Part shown: positions 42,208-54,210 of the stretch, piece after piece
Numbering within the stretch: the stretch's first letter is position 1
Layout of the letters: every line of letters begins with the position of its first letter
Assembly (NCBI RefSeq): GCF_001680005.1
Contig: NC_033567.1
Span: forward strand, 1,116,001-1,180,000
Source of the DNA: Plasmodium coatneyi
Lineage: Eukaryota; Apicomplexa; Aconoidasida; Haemosporida; Plasmodiidae
DNA: 64,000 nt
Reading direction: 5' to 3'
Program-made: the position numbers and the translations under genes
The notes under the pieces: generated by a model
Databases searched by the model: none
What the model saw: only the letters and a program-made list of their open reading frames with translations
What the model was told of the DNA's origin: nothing

Positions 42208-44611
42208 CTACATATGTTGATAACGTATATTGGTCCCTTGCCGTGCACTACTTCTATTCGTTCCCCTTCCTCTGTTAGACTGTGTAGCACTGTATGGTGC
42301 AGCATAAGAATATACTGTAGTAGAATCTTCTGTTAAGTTCGATGACGAACCAATTGTTGTGGAATTTAATTCTGATGAAAATTCTGTTGATGTGTTGTCA
42401 TAGTCACTTTCAATTGTTGTTCTCTTTCTATTGCTTTTACTGTTAATGCTGCTTCCACCAAAGAAGTTTTGTATGCCAGAGGGTAAGAGACCGTACTGAA
42501 AGAAAAGGGAAGGAAAAACAGAAAAAAAAAGGGGGAGGGGGGGTAGTATGCACATATGCAACATATGTATATATATGTACACACATATGTATATATATAT
42601 ATATGTAGATATATATATATATGAATATATATACATACATATACCTACATATATGCATTTATATATAGCTGTATTATAATTAAGTTAATTATACTTACTT
42701 TGTAAAGAAGGTAGGTAAGTGTTGGTAGTGCTGCTACTCCAAATATGGAAGAAACAATCATGGGAGCTGCAGCTCCTGGTCCACTTTCTTCCCTTTGTCC
42801 AGAAAAAGTGTCTAACGTTTCACTTAACTGTTCAGTGCAACTTCCAGCTGCGTCGTCGTCCTCAGGCAGTTGAGCAACTTTGGAAAGGGAGGAAGAAGGA
42901 GGAAGGAGGGGAGGAGGACCCCCTCCTTCCTCCTCCTCTGCCCCTTCCTCTACTTGGCATGTTAATTTTTCTAGTTTTTCCCCTTCGAAAAGTGTTTTAT
43001 ATGTTTTATTAAAATCACCACAAAAGCCATCCCCCACCTTGTCTGTGCAATTACCAGTTAGGGCAGTATATGCTGAAGTAATGGCATCTAAGTGAGCTTT
43101 ATATTTTTTACTGCAAGAAGGTGTAGTAGGTTTAGGAGAAGGAGAGTCGGAACCAGAGAGGCCTAAATCCTGTTCTATCCTACCACGGTCGACAGAATAT
43201 TCAAATACTATTCTTCTATTGTTAAAAGTGGTGAAGTCGTCTTCGCTAAGGACGTCTTTGTTGAGGGTAGGGTCTGGGAGGGGACATTTATGCTCCTCCT
43301 TAATGCCCTTAAGGAGGTTGTTAATCACCCTTATTACAGTCGAAAAATCAGTTGTAGCAGGAGGTTGTTTTAATTTTTTATGTAATAAGTAGCCTAACCA
43401 ATAATTGAAAAATTGACAACGTTTACCATTGTCTGGTTCGTCCATTTCGTGCTTCTCTTTTTGCGTTTCTTCCACTTCTAACAATTCTTCCGTCTCTCTT
43501 TCTTCTTTTTCCTTTGTAGAAACATAACATAATGCATTTGCAATTACAGTTGCATATTTGTCGTGCGTAAAATATTCTTTTATTGCTTCCCTTATTTCTT
43601 TTCTGGGGAAAGGACAATAATAGCAATAATTGCCACCACTCTTAAAATTATCATAATACTTTACTCTTGAGGTTAGCACTTCTAAATTTTGCTTCTGCAA
43701 GTGTATGTAAGTGGAAGGGGTGGGAGTTATGTATATATATATATACATACATATATATATAACATATATATATACGTATATATGTACGTATATATACACA
43801 TTATGAATGTAGGTGGTGGTTGGTGTTTTACCGTTAGTGTTGCTCCTTTTTTTGGTGCTTTGGCTGATTTGGATGGACAGGAATTTTCTTCGTCCTGTGT
43901 ACATGATGCAAGTTCTTCGTCTTCCTCAGTGGCTGTAGTACATTCTAATTTTGGTAGTTGCTGATACGTACAACTACGCCTTCCTCCCATGTATGTATTT
44001 TTAAATTCTCTACAATAGTCATTTGGACCAGTCCCACAGGCACTACATGACAATGTATATCCTTCCTGCGCACCCCTCTTCAGCTGTGTTTCATACTTTC
44101 TGACAGAAGAATAATCATTACAATTCGCTGTGTCCTTCTGCAGAGCTTTAATGTTATATTCGTAATCGAAAAAATTTTTAAACGCTTCGAAGAGATTTTT
44201 CAATATTTCAGGATATATATTTGTACATTTCCTTTGGTACTGACCTGTCTTCCATGAAAATTTCTTTAGTGCATCGTAAATGTCTCTCATCGCATGCGTA
44301 AAAATTTGATCTGCAGGCAATTTTTCATTTATTTTAGTACATAACCAGAAGAATAAAAAATAAAAAGGTTTATAATATGATAGTTCGCTTCTCACTGTAC
44401 ATGCGTTATAATAATTTCTCACAATTTTCTTGGCCAATTCCTGATCAAATATCTTCCTTGTCTTCAGTGCTCTTTCTACTTTTTCTATTAGGTCCCCTTT
44501 ACAGTATGGCATGTTTTCATACTGTCCCGAACAATTTCTATCCCTTTCGTACCCATTGTATATTACCTCTGAGGGTAAAGGAAGTGAAGCGGCCTGTGGT
44601 GGTTTTGCCAT
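42208..44611 (-). CDS. Two-domain KIR-like (pir) variant antigen without a separate exon 1
   Basis: Exon A (43832-44611) begins with its own ATG and encodes MAKPPQAASLPLPSEVIYNG, a pir domain with FYFLFFWLCTKINEKL, many cysteines and a Lys-rich end, stopping at ACG before GTAAAACACC with no helix. Exon B (42699-43694) encodes a second domain (KQNLEVLTSRVKYYDNF, CQFFNYWLGYLLHKKL), a Glu/Pro-rich stalk and the helix SSIFGVAALPTLTYLLYK, ending at GTAAGT. Exon C (42208-42495) encodes the tail YGLLPSGIQNFFGG... to TNIRYQHM. All junctions are phase 0, giving about 687 residues. Introns are short and contain TA microsatellites (42590-42650, 43735-43800). The residues before AAS resemble the short exon 1 peptides of neighbours, suggesting that intron 1 has been lost. 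Confidence 0.83.
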
Positions 44612-46129
44612 TTTCTTCCCATCTTCTTTTATATGTACATTCTTCTTTATGTATATATAATAAATTTATTTATGTGGGTGTTATTTTATCTATATGTGGG
44701 TTACTTAACTGCGTTATTTTATGTGGTGGGTGTTATTTTATCTATGTGGTGGTGTTATTTTATGTGTATGTGTGTGGTGGGTGGGTGTTATTTTTATATA
44801 TCTATATAATAATAATAAATATATAATTTTTCCCTCTGGGCCCTTTTCCTTTTCAGGAAAAAAAGGAAGAAATTCCCATACATGTGTATATACTACCTAT
44901 ATTTTATGTTTTATTAATGCTTTAAAGTAAAATTGTTAGAACTTGTTCATATACCTATTGTACTAATCATAAATGTGCACAGAACACATTCTTCCCTCCT
45001 CCTGTATGCGTGCCCTCTTATTAATATTTAACAGAAAACGTGTATCTATAAAATAAGTGAACAGTATATAACTCATGGTATTGCACTGAATTATGTGCAG
45101 AAGGGAAAAATTTATATGCAGCACTTTATAAATAATACTTTATATTGAACCTTTCTTCCACTTATGAATATTTAGTGACAATGTGGGCATTTTTTTTTTC
45201 TCCTCTTTTTTTTATTCCGAGAGGTACACTACAATTCATACGTATGCAACCTGCACAGCTTTATCTGAGTTATTTTCATTCGCTCCCCCTTTACCTTTTT
45301 ACAACACGGATCACATTATATATATACTAATGTTACGTTATTTTTTTCATTATTATTTTTTTTTTTCCATATCCACTCTCCTTCTTTTTCGTTAAGTACA
45401 CTATAAATAAAATTTTATCATGTAGAAGGCATACATATTACCACCGCCTGAACCCACTTATTTCCTCCTTCCCTTTCCCTTTCCAGTGTATAGATTACAT
45501 TTCATACAAATATTTTAATGTTTACCTTAATTTTTGTTCTTATTCTCTATTTTATTTTTTTTATTTTTATTATTTTTTATTTATTCCCTTTTTTAAAAAT
45601 TTTTCCCTTTTTTATTTTAAATTTAAATAAAGGTTCTGGTTGTACTATTCATTTCTTGCAACTTCCATTCATGTTCCTCAATATGAAATAACAAATCCTT
45701 CTTCCCATAACAACATTTTTATCACATATATTTTTCCCCTTTTTTTTTCATAATATATTTTTCGCCTACTATGCTCGTTTAACTATAAATTTGCTTATAA
45801 TATTATTATGCCTATATAGAGGAATTTATAGGTATATATATGCTCTATATATTTTAAAAAAAAAGTAATAATAGGGTGTACATTGTGTAGTGTGTATATA
45901 GAGCAGCAGTTGTAGTAGCTGTGTATATACACTGTGTGTGCGCTTAGCCTCCCTTTACATCAATTGTGCAATACATTACATTGCATTCATTCCAGTGTTC
46001 TAAATTCCAATCAATGTGATGTGTGCTACATTCCAATGTTACACCATATTCGATGTTTTACATGCTACGTCTAATGTGAGTAATAATAATAGTTTTCTAT
46101 TTTTTCTTCTTGCTGTGCACGAAGGAATA
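44612..46129. other. KIR 5' flank and spacer
   Basis: At 44880-45110 there are blocks shared with 22180-22470 and 31150-31420, including AACGTG(T/C)AT followed by CTATAAAATAAGTGAA. The rest is AT-rich with long T tracts and no supported gene. Confidence 0.45.
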
Positions 46130-47480
46130 TTATGTGGCGTGATAACGTAAATTCCTCCCTTCACTGTTTCTTTGCCCCTGATGTTGTTGTCGCTGTTTGC
46201 CATTCCTACCATTCTGACTAGATTGCCTACCATTATATATGGTAGAAGTATCTGTCGAATCACCTAAAGAATCTATTGTAGAATTATCCGTTGTATATGA
46301 TGTTGTTGAATTGTCGTCTTCCACGAGTGTGTCGAATTGTTGTTGTCGGGTGGTAGATCTTCCCTTTCCCCTGCTGTTGCCTCTTAATTTGTTCCTAAGT
46401 TGGTTACCAAACCAAGATGGTAGGAAATTATACTGCGATAAGGAGGGGTGTGGATATTTGTATTATATATGTGTTCTACATATACATGTTTATATATGTA
46501 TATATAGTAGTATATATATATATATAGTGGTAATTGCAGTTGTATTTACTTTATATAAGAGGAAAGCAGCCGCTGGTAGACCGACTATTCCTAGTATGGA
46601 AGAAATAGCGGCGGCTCCCGTGGTAGGGGAAGCAGTTGTTATGGTGGTGGGGGAGGTTGAGTCTGTAGGTTCCAGCGTTCGTATTGATTCACATTTTAGT
46701 TTTAACTTCTGGGGATTATTTTTATCATCGTTGAACATATCTTTGAATTTGTCACAATAGGCTGGATTACTTCCAGAACCCGGTGTACAATCTTCAGTTG
46801 CCTTTCTATACGCTTGAACAGCTCCGTCTACGTAGGTGGCATAGAGCGGACAGTAATATTCCTTAGAAAGTTCTAACATGATCCGTATTGTTTCACAGTT
46901 TTGGGAGTACTCATACAATTTTTTCAGTTCATTGAAATCTGCTTTGCTCATATTGGCTTCCAAAATTTCACACTCTTTTCCTGGGGAAATTCCCTTTAAA
47001 CTATTGTAAATTGCAGTTATAGCACCCGAAAATAAAATTTCATCTGTCAAACTGTTGAATAATAGATCTCCTAACCAATAATAGAAGAAAATACAGTGCT
47101 CATTCTTGTATCCTCCGGAATCCTTCATCCCGTATGCGTAACACCAAGCTTCTGGAATTCTACTTACATATTTCTCAGCATCAGATTTCTCTTTTAAATT
47201 ACCTTCCCAAGAACTCTTTATTTGGTCGGCCGCGGAATTTGTACCACAGTAAGGTGTACTACCATTGAAGCTATCATACGTACTATTTGAAGGTAAACTC
47301 TTCAAAAGTGGATCCTATAAGTGTAATTAACATTGATGTATGTTCCTATGTATTCATAATTCATGAATTTATTATATCATACATAAAAATGTATATAAGT
47401 AATATATATATATATATAAGATCCCCCCTTTGGGAACAGGAAAAGGAACCCACCTGCAGTCCATTGTGTCCTGGTGCCAT
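46130..47480 (-). CDS. KIR-like (pir) variant antigen, three exons
   Basis: Exon 1 (47454-47480) encodes MAPGHNGLQ. Exon 2 (46550-47314) starts DPLLKSLPSNSTYDSF and carries CIFFYYWLGDLLFNSL with paired cysteines. It then has a Thr-rich stalk (TSPTTITTASPTTG) and the helix ISSILGIVGLPAAAFLLYK, ending at a GTAAAT donor. Exon 3 (46130-46432) encodes YNFLPSWFGNQLRNKLRG... and ends GRNLRYHAT. All junctions are phase 0 and give about 364 residues. This is the standard KIR layout: variable ectodomain, one membrane pass, short basic tail. A TA microsatellite fills the intron before exon 3 (46505-46530). Confidence 0.87.
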
Positions 47481-48997
47481 GGTTTAGGTGGTAGTCATGG
47501 TTCGTATATGTGTGGATATATTGCTTTTTTGTATATATGTGTGGAATGTGAATTTTATATATATGTTATATAAAATGTGCTTATGTGCTTACTACTATAT
47601 ACACATATACATATACATGTAGAATGTGTGTAAATGGTGCATGTACGAAATTTTGCTTCCTTCATTATTTAGGAGCACCTAAATTTTTTACTTTCCTTCC
47701 TTTATCAATAATGATACACACATTGATCATCTTCTAACGTAATGATAACACATTATACACAAACATTTATATCAAAATTATTATATGTATATAATTAAAT
47801 GTGAAATATAAAATAAAAAAAACAAACTTATTCGAATAGAAAAATACAAAGTACAGAAGAAATAAAATATTCTCACATTCCTTATTTATGCACTACATTA
47901 TTGCATGGTACGTGATTATTTACAATATTATAATATTATTTATATACCTACGCTCCCTCCTCCTTTATTATGACGTCTACATAGAAGGAAGCGCAATTCT
48001 CTTAGGGAACCGGAAATTTTTAGTATGTATTCTATTCATTTTATGTTCTATTGTTATTATTATTTTTAAAAGGGGGGATTATTAAGGAATTCCTAATGGC
48101 TTCTATTACACTTTATATATATATAACATATATATATAACACTTGTTTTCCAGTGTACTATTCTTATGCCTCCAAAAATATAATAATAATGATAATGGTG
48201 ATCATGGTAAGATGATGATGAATGATGAGGATGCCTTTCTATCATTATTAATTTATGTTTAGATGGAGAACATAAAATATGCACATATATAGTGTGGAGT
48301 CCATAATTTTTTATATGTAAGATAATTTTGGAATGTTTACTAAACATGTATATATAAATAAAAGGAGGGGAGGAGGGGAAATGACATTCCATAATATGAA
48401 TTCCCTATAACCCTCATTATAAGGTAGAACATTCTTCTCTGCGTGCCGCCATATTATATAAATAAATAGGGTAATTATACTACAACAATTATATTGCATG
48501 AACAATTATTGTAATATTTATACATCAGAAATATTTACATTCTTCCATCCCATTCTAGTTCTATATTTACTATATTAGAAACTATATTAGAATGATAAAA
48601 TTCCAACACTAATGGAAGGGAATTTTTAGAATGTGTATATATATCGTACTATCGTACATGTATTATGCCTCCTTTTCCTTCCTTTGCCAATTACTCTAGA
48701 AGTTTGTCACATTCCTTCCCCCCTTTTTTTTTTTTTTCCATAAATTCCTTGCACTTATATATTCCCTAAATATATATTTCATCTAATTACATTTTTGCTA
48801 TATGTCCAGTCCTTCCATATTTTCCATGCATATGTGTAAAATTCACGTCCCCAAATTCCATAACTCCCATGGCCATTCATGCAACAGTGCGTGCAAATGG
48901 ACAAAAATTCAATCCTTCCCCTGCGCACATTTCTTATGCCTGTTGTGATCATACAGTTAGAATTGTGGGTTATAGCAGTTCTTGAGTAGGAGCACTA
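47481..48997. other. KIR upstream region and spacer
   Basis: The block at 47885-48040 (TGCACTACATTATTGCATGG, then ACGTGATTATT, then a run to CATAGAAGGAAGCGCAATT) matches 29130-29280. The remainder is AT-rich with a (AT)n patch at 48115-48140 and no gene. Confidence 0.5.
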
Positions 48998-50400
48998 TTA
49001 TATGTGATGGTACCTTATATTTCGCGACTGCTGTCTATTATTTGCTATTCTGTTGGTAGATGATGTTGAAGTATATGGAACAGAATAATCTGTTAAATAG
49101 GACTTCGATTCCAGAGTTGAGCTCTCTGTATAATATTCGGTGGAGGTGCCGTCCCCCAATTCATTATAGTCTCTCCGAATGAATCCTTCTTTTCCTCTAT
49201 TTCTTCCTGCAACATTTCCAAATTGTGTACGTAACAAAGATGGTAAGGAAGTGTACTGAAAATGAAAGAAGAGGGAAGGGAAGGAATGGGAAACAACAGT
49301 ATATATTATATTTAACATAGTTGATGGTAGTATTTATTTTCAGGGAAAAAATTTAATATAAGTAAAGAACATTATCTATACTTCCATTATAATTGTAATT
49401 ATTACTTTATATAAATAAAATGCTATAGCCGGTATTCCCAATACGCCGAGTATAGAGGCCACAATAGTGGGCACACCTCCAGAAGGAGATCCATCTGTAG
49501 AAGATTGCAGATTTGGGGCGCGCTCTACTGCTTCCTCCCCTAGTTCTTCCGTCTGTGTCTGCAGATCCTGAGCTTCCGTATCTGCCGTGTGTCTCTTTAC
49601 ATCCGTTACTTGGACGTCAAGGAATACTAATCGTTCTCTTTCAGGTACAAATGCACACTTCTGCTTCAGCAATTCTTTAAAACCGTATTCCCTATCCTTT
49701 CTTTCCACTTCACCACAGTACGTATCGCTATTTCCCCCACACTCACCATTAACTTCCCCATAGGCTGATTCAGCTTTTTCCAGGTATTGTTTATATTCCT
49801 GAGTACAGAGAGCTGCGTCATGCGGTAAAAGATTCAATATTACACCATAGTCTTGGAAATAATCGAATAGTACTTTTCTATGTTTGAAAAGAGTTTCTTC
49901 AGCATTTGTGTCTATAATATCGCATCCATGGTGACGTGCAAACTCCGTCAACTTCTCGTTAACCTTATTCATAACTTTTAAGAACCTTGCACTATTCTCC
50001 TTATTCCTGAATAGTACATCCCCTATCCAGTAATATAGGAAATTACAGCGTCCATTATAGGTTAATGTTTTCTCCTCAGTCATCTGGGACACAAAACAAA
50101 GAGCACTTCTAATCTTATCAATATCATTCTTCAAATTTGGATGATCCACTAATGTGCTCTCCAACTCACTCTTCATTTGTTCATAGGATTCATGAAGTTC
50201 ACAAGAACTCGCGGCTTGGCAGAAGTGCTTATAAATTTGCCTTGAAGGCAAATTCTCCAAATTTGGATCCTACGAATTTAATGTTGAAAGTATATATATA
50301 CTCCTTACTCCAGAATTCACTATATCGTATATAAGGTATTGTCCGTGCACTATTTAAGTGTGCACTTCATGTAAGAATTAACCTGTGTTGTGCACGCCAT
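48998..50400 (-). CDS. KIR-like (pir) variant antigen, three exons
   Basis: Exon 1 (50383-50400) encodes MACTTQ. Exon 2 (49406-50269) starts DPNLENLPSRQIYKHF, carries CNFLYYWIGDVLFRNK, ten or so cysteines, an acidic stalk (TQTEELGEEAVE) and the helix VASILGVLGIPAIAFYLYK, ending at GTAATA. Exon 3 (48998-49252) encodes YTSLPSLLRTQFGN... and ends RNIRYHHI. All junctions are phase 0 and give about 378 residues. It is the most canonical member of the cluster and the one nearest the right boundary of the island. Confidence 0.9.
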
Positions 50401-53164
50401 TGTTCCTATGTGTGTATTATTTTTCCGTATACAATGAACTTATTTTGGTAATTCATTTCTATTTATTCGTGTGGAATATATAATTGTGAGAATTTTATTT
50501 GCTCCATGGTTATGAATGAATACTAGTTTTTCCCCTTTCTTAATAATACATAATGCTCTACTCCCGGGTGACAATAGCGCATTGTATACATATATGTATT
50601 AAATTCATGATATGTACATATAATTAAAGCTGAAGTGGGAACAAATGTGCTCGAAGAATAAAGTGAAAGGGGAAGGAAAGGAAGAAAAAGAAATGTAAAT
50701 TCCTCCTATATGCTGGTCATCATTCACCGCACTATTGTATTGTGCATGAGTACATTTATTTTTTTGCACACTACTTCCTTACTATTTTTATTTTTTCCTT
50801 CTTTCCCTTTAAATATAAATTTCTTACCCCTTCCTAAAGTGAAAATTTTAAACCACTATAATATTCGGACTATATAAGAATATTCCACACTTCCCGCAGA
50901 ATTATTTCTCCCTTTAAAATTTTTTTTTCCTATGTAGGCATATATACATCCAATTCCACATATACTGAGCACTTTTTACTCGTCCTTCCCTTTACAATTT
51001 TGATCCTATCAGTGCTACACATATGTGTATTATGTATTCATATATGTAAAGTACATTAATTTATTGAATGTATACACAGAAGGTGGGAAACGAAGGGGAA
51101 AAAAGGAAAGAAAGAAAGGAAAGAAGGAAAAAGAAGGAATAAGAAGGAAAGAAGGGAAGGGAACATAAGAGACCTTTTCTACAGTGACATGTATAATATT
51201 ACTTACGTCATACATGGTAGTATCCTCCCCCATATTTTCATTCCTTCCTCTTTCCTTCTTTCCTTCTTATTCCTTCTTATTCCTTCTTCCCTTTCTTTCT
51301 TCCTTATTCCTTCTTTCCTTCCCTTCCTTAGACCATTTCTTCCTTTTACATATATGTTGTATGCACACTTTAAGTAACCCCAACCTTCACTTATAATGAT
51401 TATACTGATCCTCGCAGAGGGGGTGACACTTCCACTCATAAGTGGTTCAAATATTTTTTTTTTGCGAAGAAATTAGTTAGTAGTCATATGTTAGGAAAAA
51501 GTTGTTCCAAATGAATTGTGCGCACACAAAAAGTTCGTACATGTCGAAAACATGGGACCATAGAATAAGTTCCCCTTCCCACTCTAAATACCTTAAAAGG
51601 AGCAGTACTGAATAGTAGGAACTTTTATCTAGTACACTTCAATAAGGACATATGAATATGGTAGAACGAAGTTGCATCATTCTAAAAGAAAGAAAGGGGA
51701 GAAGGGAACATTTCCCTTTCTATTCCTACTAATTCTTAATGCAATTGTATGATTACACATGGGGAGAACGATTCTTAAATCTATGTGTACACACACACAC
51801 AAACATATGTGTTAGACCCATAAGTTGCATCATTTCTAAAAAGAAGGGGGAACGTTTAAGGGGGGGTGGGGGAGAGGCAGTACACACAAAACGTTACCTA
51901 TGCCCCCTTCCCTATGATGTATTTTAAATTCTGCTAACCTTTATTATTTTATATAAGCGGGGAACGAAAAGGGTAGGGAAAGGAAAGTTACGTGTGGTAC
52001 TATACAAGGATGGTGTAAACTTTATTCATAATGTACGGGCTACATACTCATACATGTGTAATATGTAAGAATAATTCTGGGGAAACTGTACGCTTTACAC
52101 TCCTATATGTATGGGGAACATCCCTATTATGTAGGTGTGGGAGGGAGAACACATATATTTAAAAAAAAGGAGTATAAGAAAAGGAAGGAGTGACCACAAA
52201 CACAATATAAACCTGTATAAATATTCCTTCTCCCCCTTCTATTGAAGAGCGAGGGGGGGAAGGGGAAGAGATCCCCCTTTCCTTCCCCTTTTTTATTTTT
52301 CTCCATTTAGTAATCACTTTGACAGTCTAAAAGGGAGGGGCCGTTCATTTGAACGGAGCACATGTGCTCCTATAATTTATTAGGCGCGCAAGGAGGAAGA
52401 ATGCAAATTAAACCGAACAGCAGCCCGCACGAACGGACTTTTACGCAAAGAAGAAAAAAAAATTGACACTGAGAAATTTTTTGCAGACAAGAAAAAATAC
52501 TTTTCCATACATTTATCCACTTCCATACGTCCGCGTGTAGGCACTACTCCACGTTTTGGATGCGCATACAACGCAGGGTGCTACCGCGTCTACGTTGTTA
52601 TGTGTCCATTGGGTCCAGCTCCACTACTGTCAAAACGGCTGCATCTTATTTTTATTTCGTTTTACGTATAAGACGAATGGGTTGAATTTTGTGTTTACAA
52701 AAATGGGGGTGAAAATTAAAAAAATAAAATAATAAAAAAGTTAAAAAGGTGCCCACCTCTGCACGTTGATAAATTTACACAAAAAAAAAAGGCGCCCACC
52801 TGTTTCAACACAATAGCGTTGCAACAAAAAAATAGTTCCCTCTTTAAAGCGGCTCAAGGCTCTCACCACCTTGGACAACACCCATCGGCACGTTGTTCTT
52901 CAAATTTCGTTCCTTCAAAGTGCTGCTCAATTGTACAGGGGGGAGGGCTTTTTTTGGCTCCTCCTTGGGTCCTCCTCCAATACAACACCCCCTTAATACG
53001 TGCCACTCCCAATTGGGATAAACCTCTCCAAATAAAAATTAATCATTCCTGCAAGGTTCCCTCCAAAGGGGGTTAGTTTCCCTTTGCCTAGCAAAGAGCA
53101 AATTCGGCTTTGCTCTGTTTCTACCTGGTACATGAACAACCAACACTACAAGGTGTCCTCCTTA
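50401..53164. other. Right edge of the island, no gene seen
   Basis: 50640-50780 carries the KIR upstream element (CGCACTATTGTATTGTGCAT). Beyond 51.4 kb the DNA loses KIR-type repeats, and from about 52.3 kb it has the composition of the conserved flank. Short frames at 52380-52571 and 52819-53076 have no supporting features. Confidence 0.5.
51097..51330. repeat. Purine/pyrimidine inverted repeat
   Basis: A purine block at 51097-51160 (AAAGAAGGAATAAGAAGGAAA-like units) is answered by a pyrimidine block at 51242-51328 (TTCCTTCTTATTCCTTCTT-like units) about 80 bases away. The two could pair as a long imperfect stem. Confidence 0.6.
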
Positions 53165-54115
53165 TCAACTCGTTTTGTTACTAATAAAACGAAAGTCGAT
53201 AAACGGATCGAGCAAGAAAACGACTCTGCCAATTATTAAATCCATATGAACAAATCCGTAATTTCGACTATCAAAGGAATCCATTTTGTTGTCCCCCTCT
53301 ATCCATACGTTATCCTTAGGAACGTGGACAAAGGCGTTTATATTATCAACGAATAATTTATCATTCCCTATGGCAATAATCCTTTTACACACTCTTTTTT
53401 TTTCATTCACAGGAGAAGTTAATAATATGACATCGCCTCTTCTGTAAACATGTTTATTTTCTGCCACTTTTCTTTTTAACTTTTCTACCACGCTGAAAAT
53501 TTTATTATTTAAAATGATCATATAGGCTTGCTCAAAGTTTGACCCAATTACAGCGTAACAACGGAGCAGTAGATTTATACAGCTGTACAGAAATATGGTG
53601 CGCGCTTGGTGAATAAATCTTACAGTGTCATCACACACATAGAATAAGATGACTCCGTTTTTATTTATTAATGGACACATACTAGATCCACTCGTCAGCG
53701 TCATGTCGATAACATAATTATTTATTCCAAAAATAAGTAAAAAGGATAATATGATTTTTTTTATAAAATTCAAGGGGTTATTAATTTTTACAAAATTGAA
53801 AAAATATTTTTTTCCTCTTCTCGTTTTGTACTTATTGTTACCTCTTTTCTTCTTCTCAGAGTAACACCTCAATGGAGAACCCCTACTCCTTGGGGACAAC
53901 AGAAAGTTGAAAACGTTCGCACTTTTACATAGTACATTTTGCAACCTTTTTCTTTCCTCCAAAAACTTGGCATAACATTTTTGGAGTATATGCTCTCCCT
54001 TGCCGTTCCCATGGTAGCTAAAAGAACTATGATTAATCCTATTCGTGTGTGAAATATTTTTCCTTAAAAAATTTAGTGCATATGATCTTCTGACGTAATG
54101 GCTACTTCTGTTCAT
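53165..54115 (-). CDS. Type I signal peptidase, mitochondrial inner membrane (IMP1-like)
   Basis: This single-exon gene of 316 codons encodes a serine/lysine peptidase of the S26 family. Residues 1-110 are a basic, Ser/Arg/Tyr-rich extension suited to mitochondrial import. A membrane helix follows at about 119-133 (KKIILSFLLIFGINNYV). The catalytic serine is Ser145 in TSGSSMCPL. The lysine general base is Lys244 in VCKRIIAIGND. The last conserved box is at 272-287 (WIEGDN...DSFDSRNYGFV). A Plasmodium-type insert of about 60 residues separates boxes B and D. The protein would cut sorting peptides in the intermembrane space. The alternative, ER signal peptidase SPC21-type, is less likely because those use His in place of Lys and lack the long basic head. 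Confidence 0.85.
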   Translation of the reverse strand: MNRSSHYVRRSYALNFLRKNISHTNRINHSSFSYHGNGKGEHILQKCYAKFLEERKRLQNVLCKSANVFNFLLSPRSRGSPLRCYSEKKKRGNNKYKTRRGKKYFFNFVKINNPLNFIKKIILSFLLIFGINNYVIDMTLTSGSSMCPLINKNGVILFYVCDDTVRFIHQARTIFLYSCINLLLRCYAVIGSNFEQAYMIILNNKIFSVVEKLKRKVAENKHVYRRGDVILLTSPVNEKKRVCKRIIAIGNDKLFVDNINAFVHVPKDNVWIEGDNKMDSFDSRNYGFVHMDLIIGRVVFLLDPFIDFRFISNKTS

Positions 54116-54210
54116 ATTTTATCGCTGCGTGTATGCTTACTCGTTGGGTTACATGCATGTCTGTGCGAGTTTCTTCCCGTACAAATGAGCACATGTGTGA
54201 ATGTTCTTAC

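Noticed and set aside
42590..42660. TA microsatellites in KIR introns as regulatory elements
   Set aside because: Such TATATG runs are common in the whole island and show no consistent position.
19179..50400. CD99-like host mimicry segments, as described for some P. knowlesi KIR proteins
   Set aside because: I did not recognise such a stretch in any of the ectodomains here. A database search would be needed to exclude one.
17000..52000. The island as a true chromosome end
   Set aside because: Conserved single-copy genes lie on both sides and telomere-type units are only a few decayed heptamers, so an internal location is the better reading.
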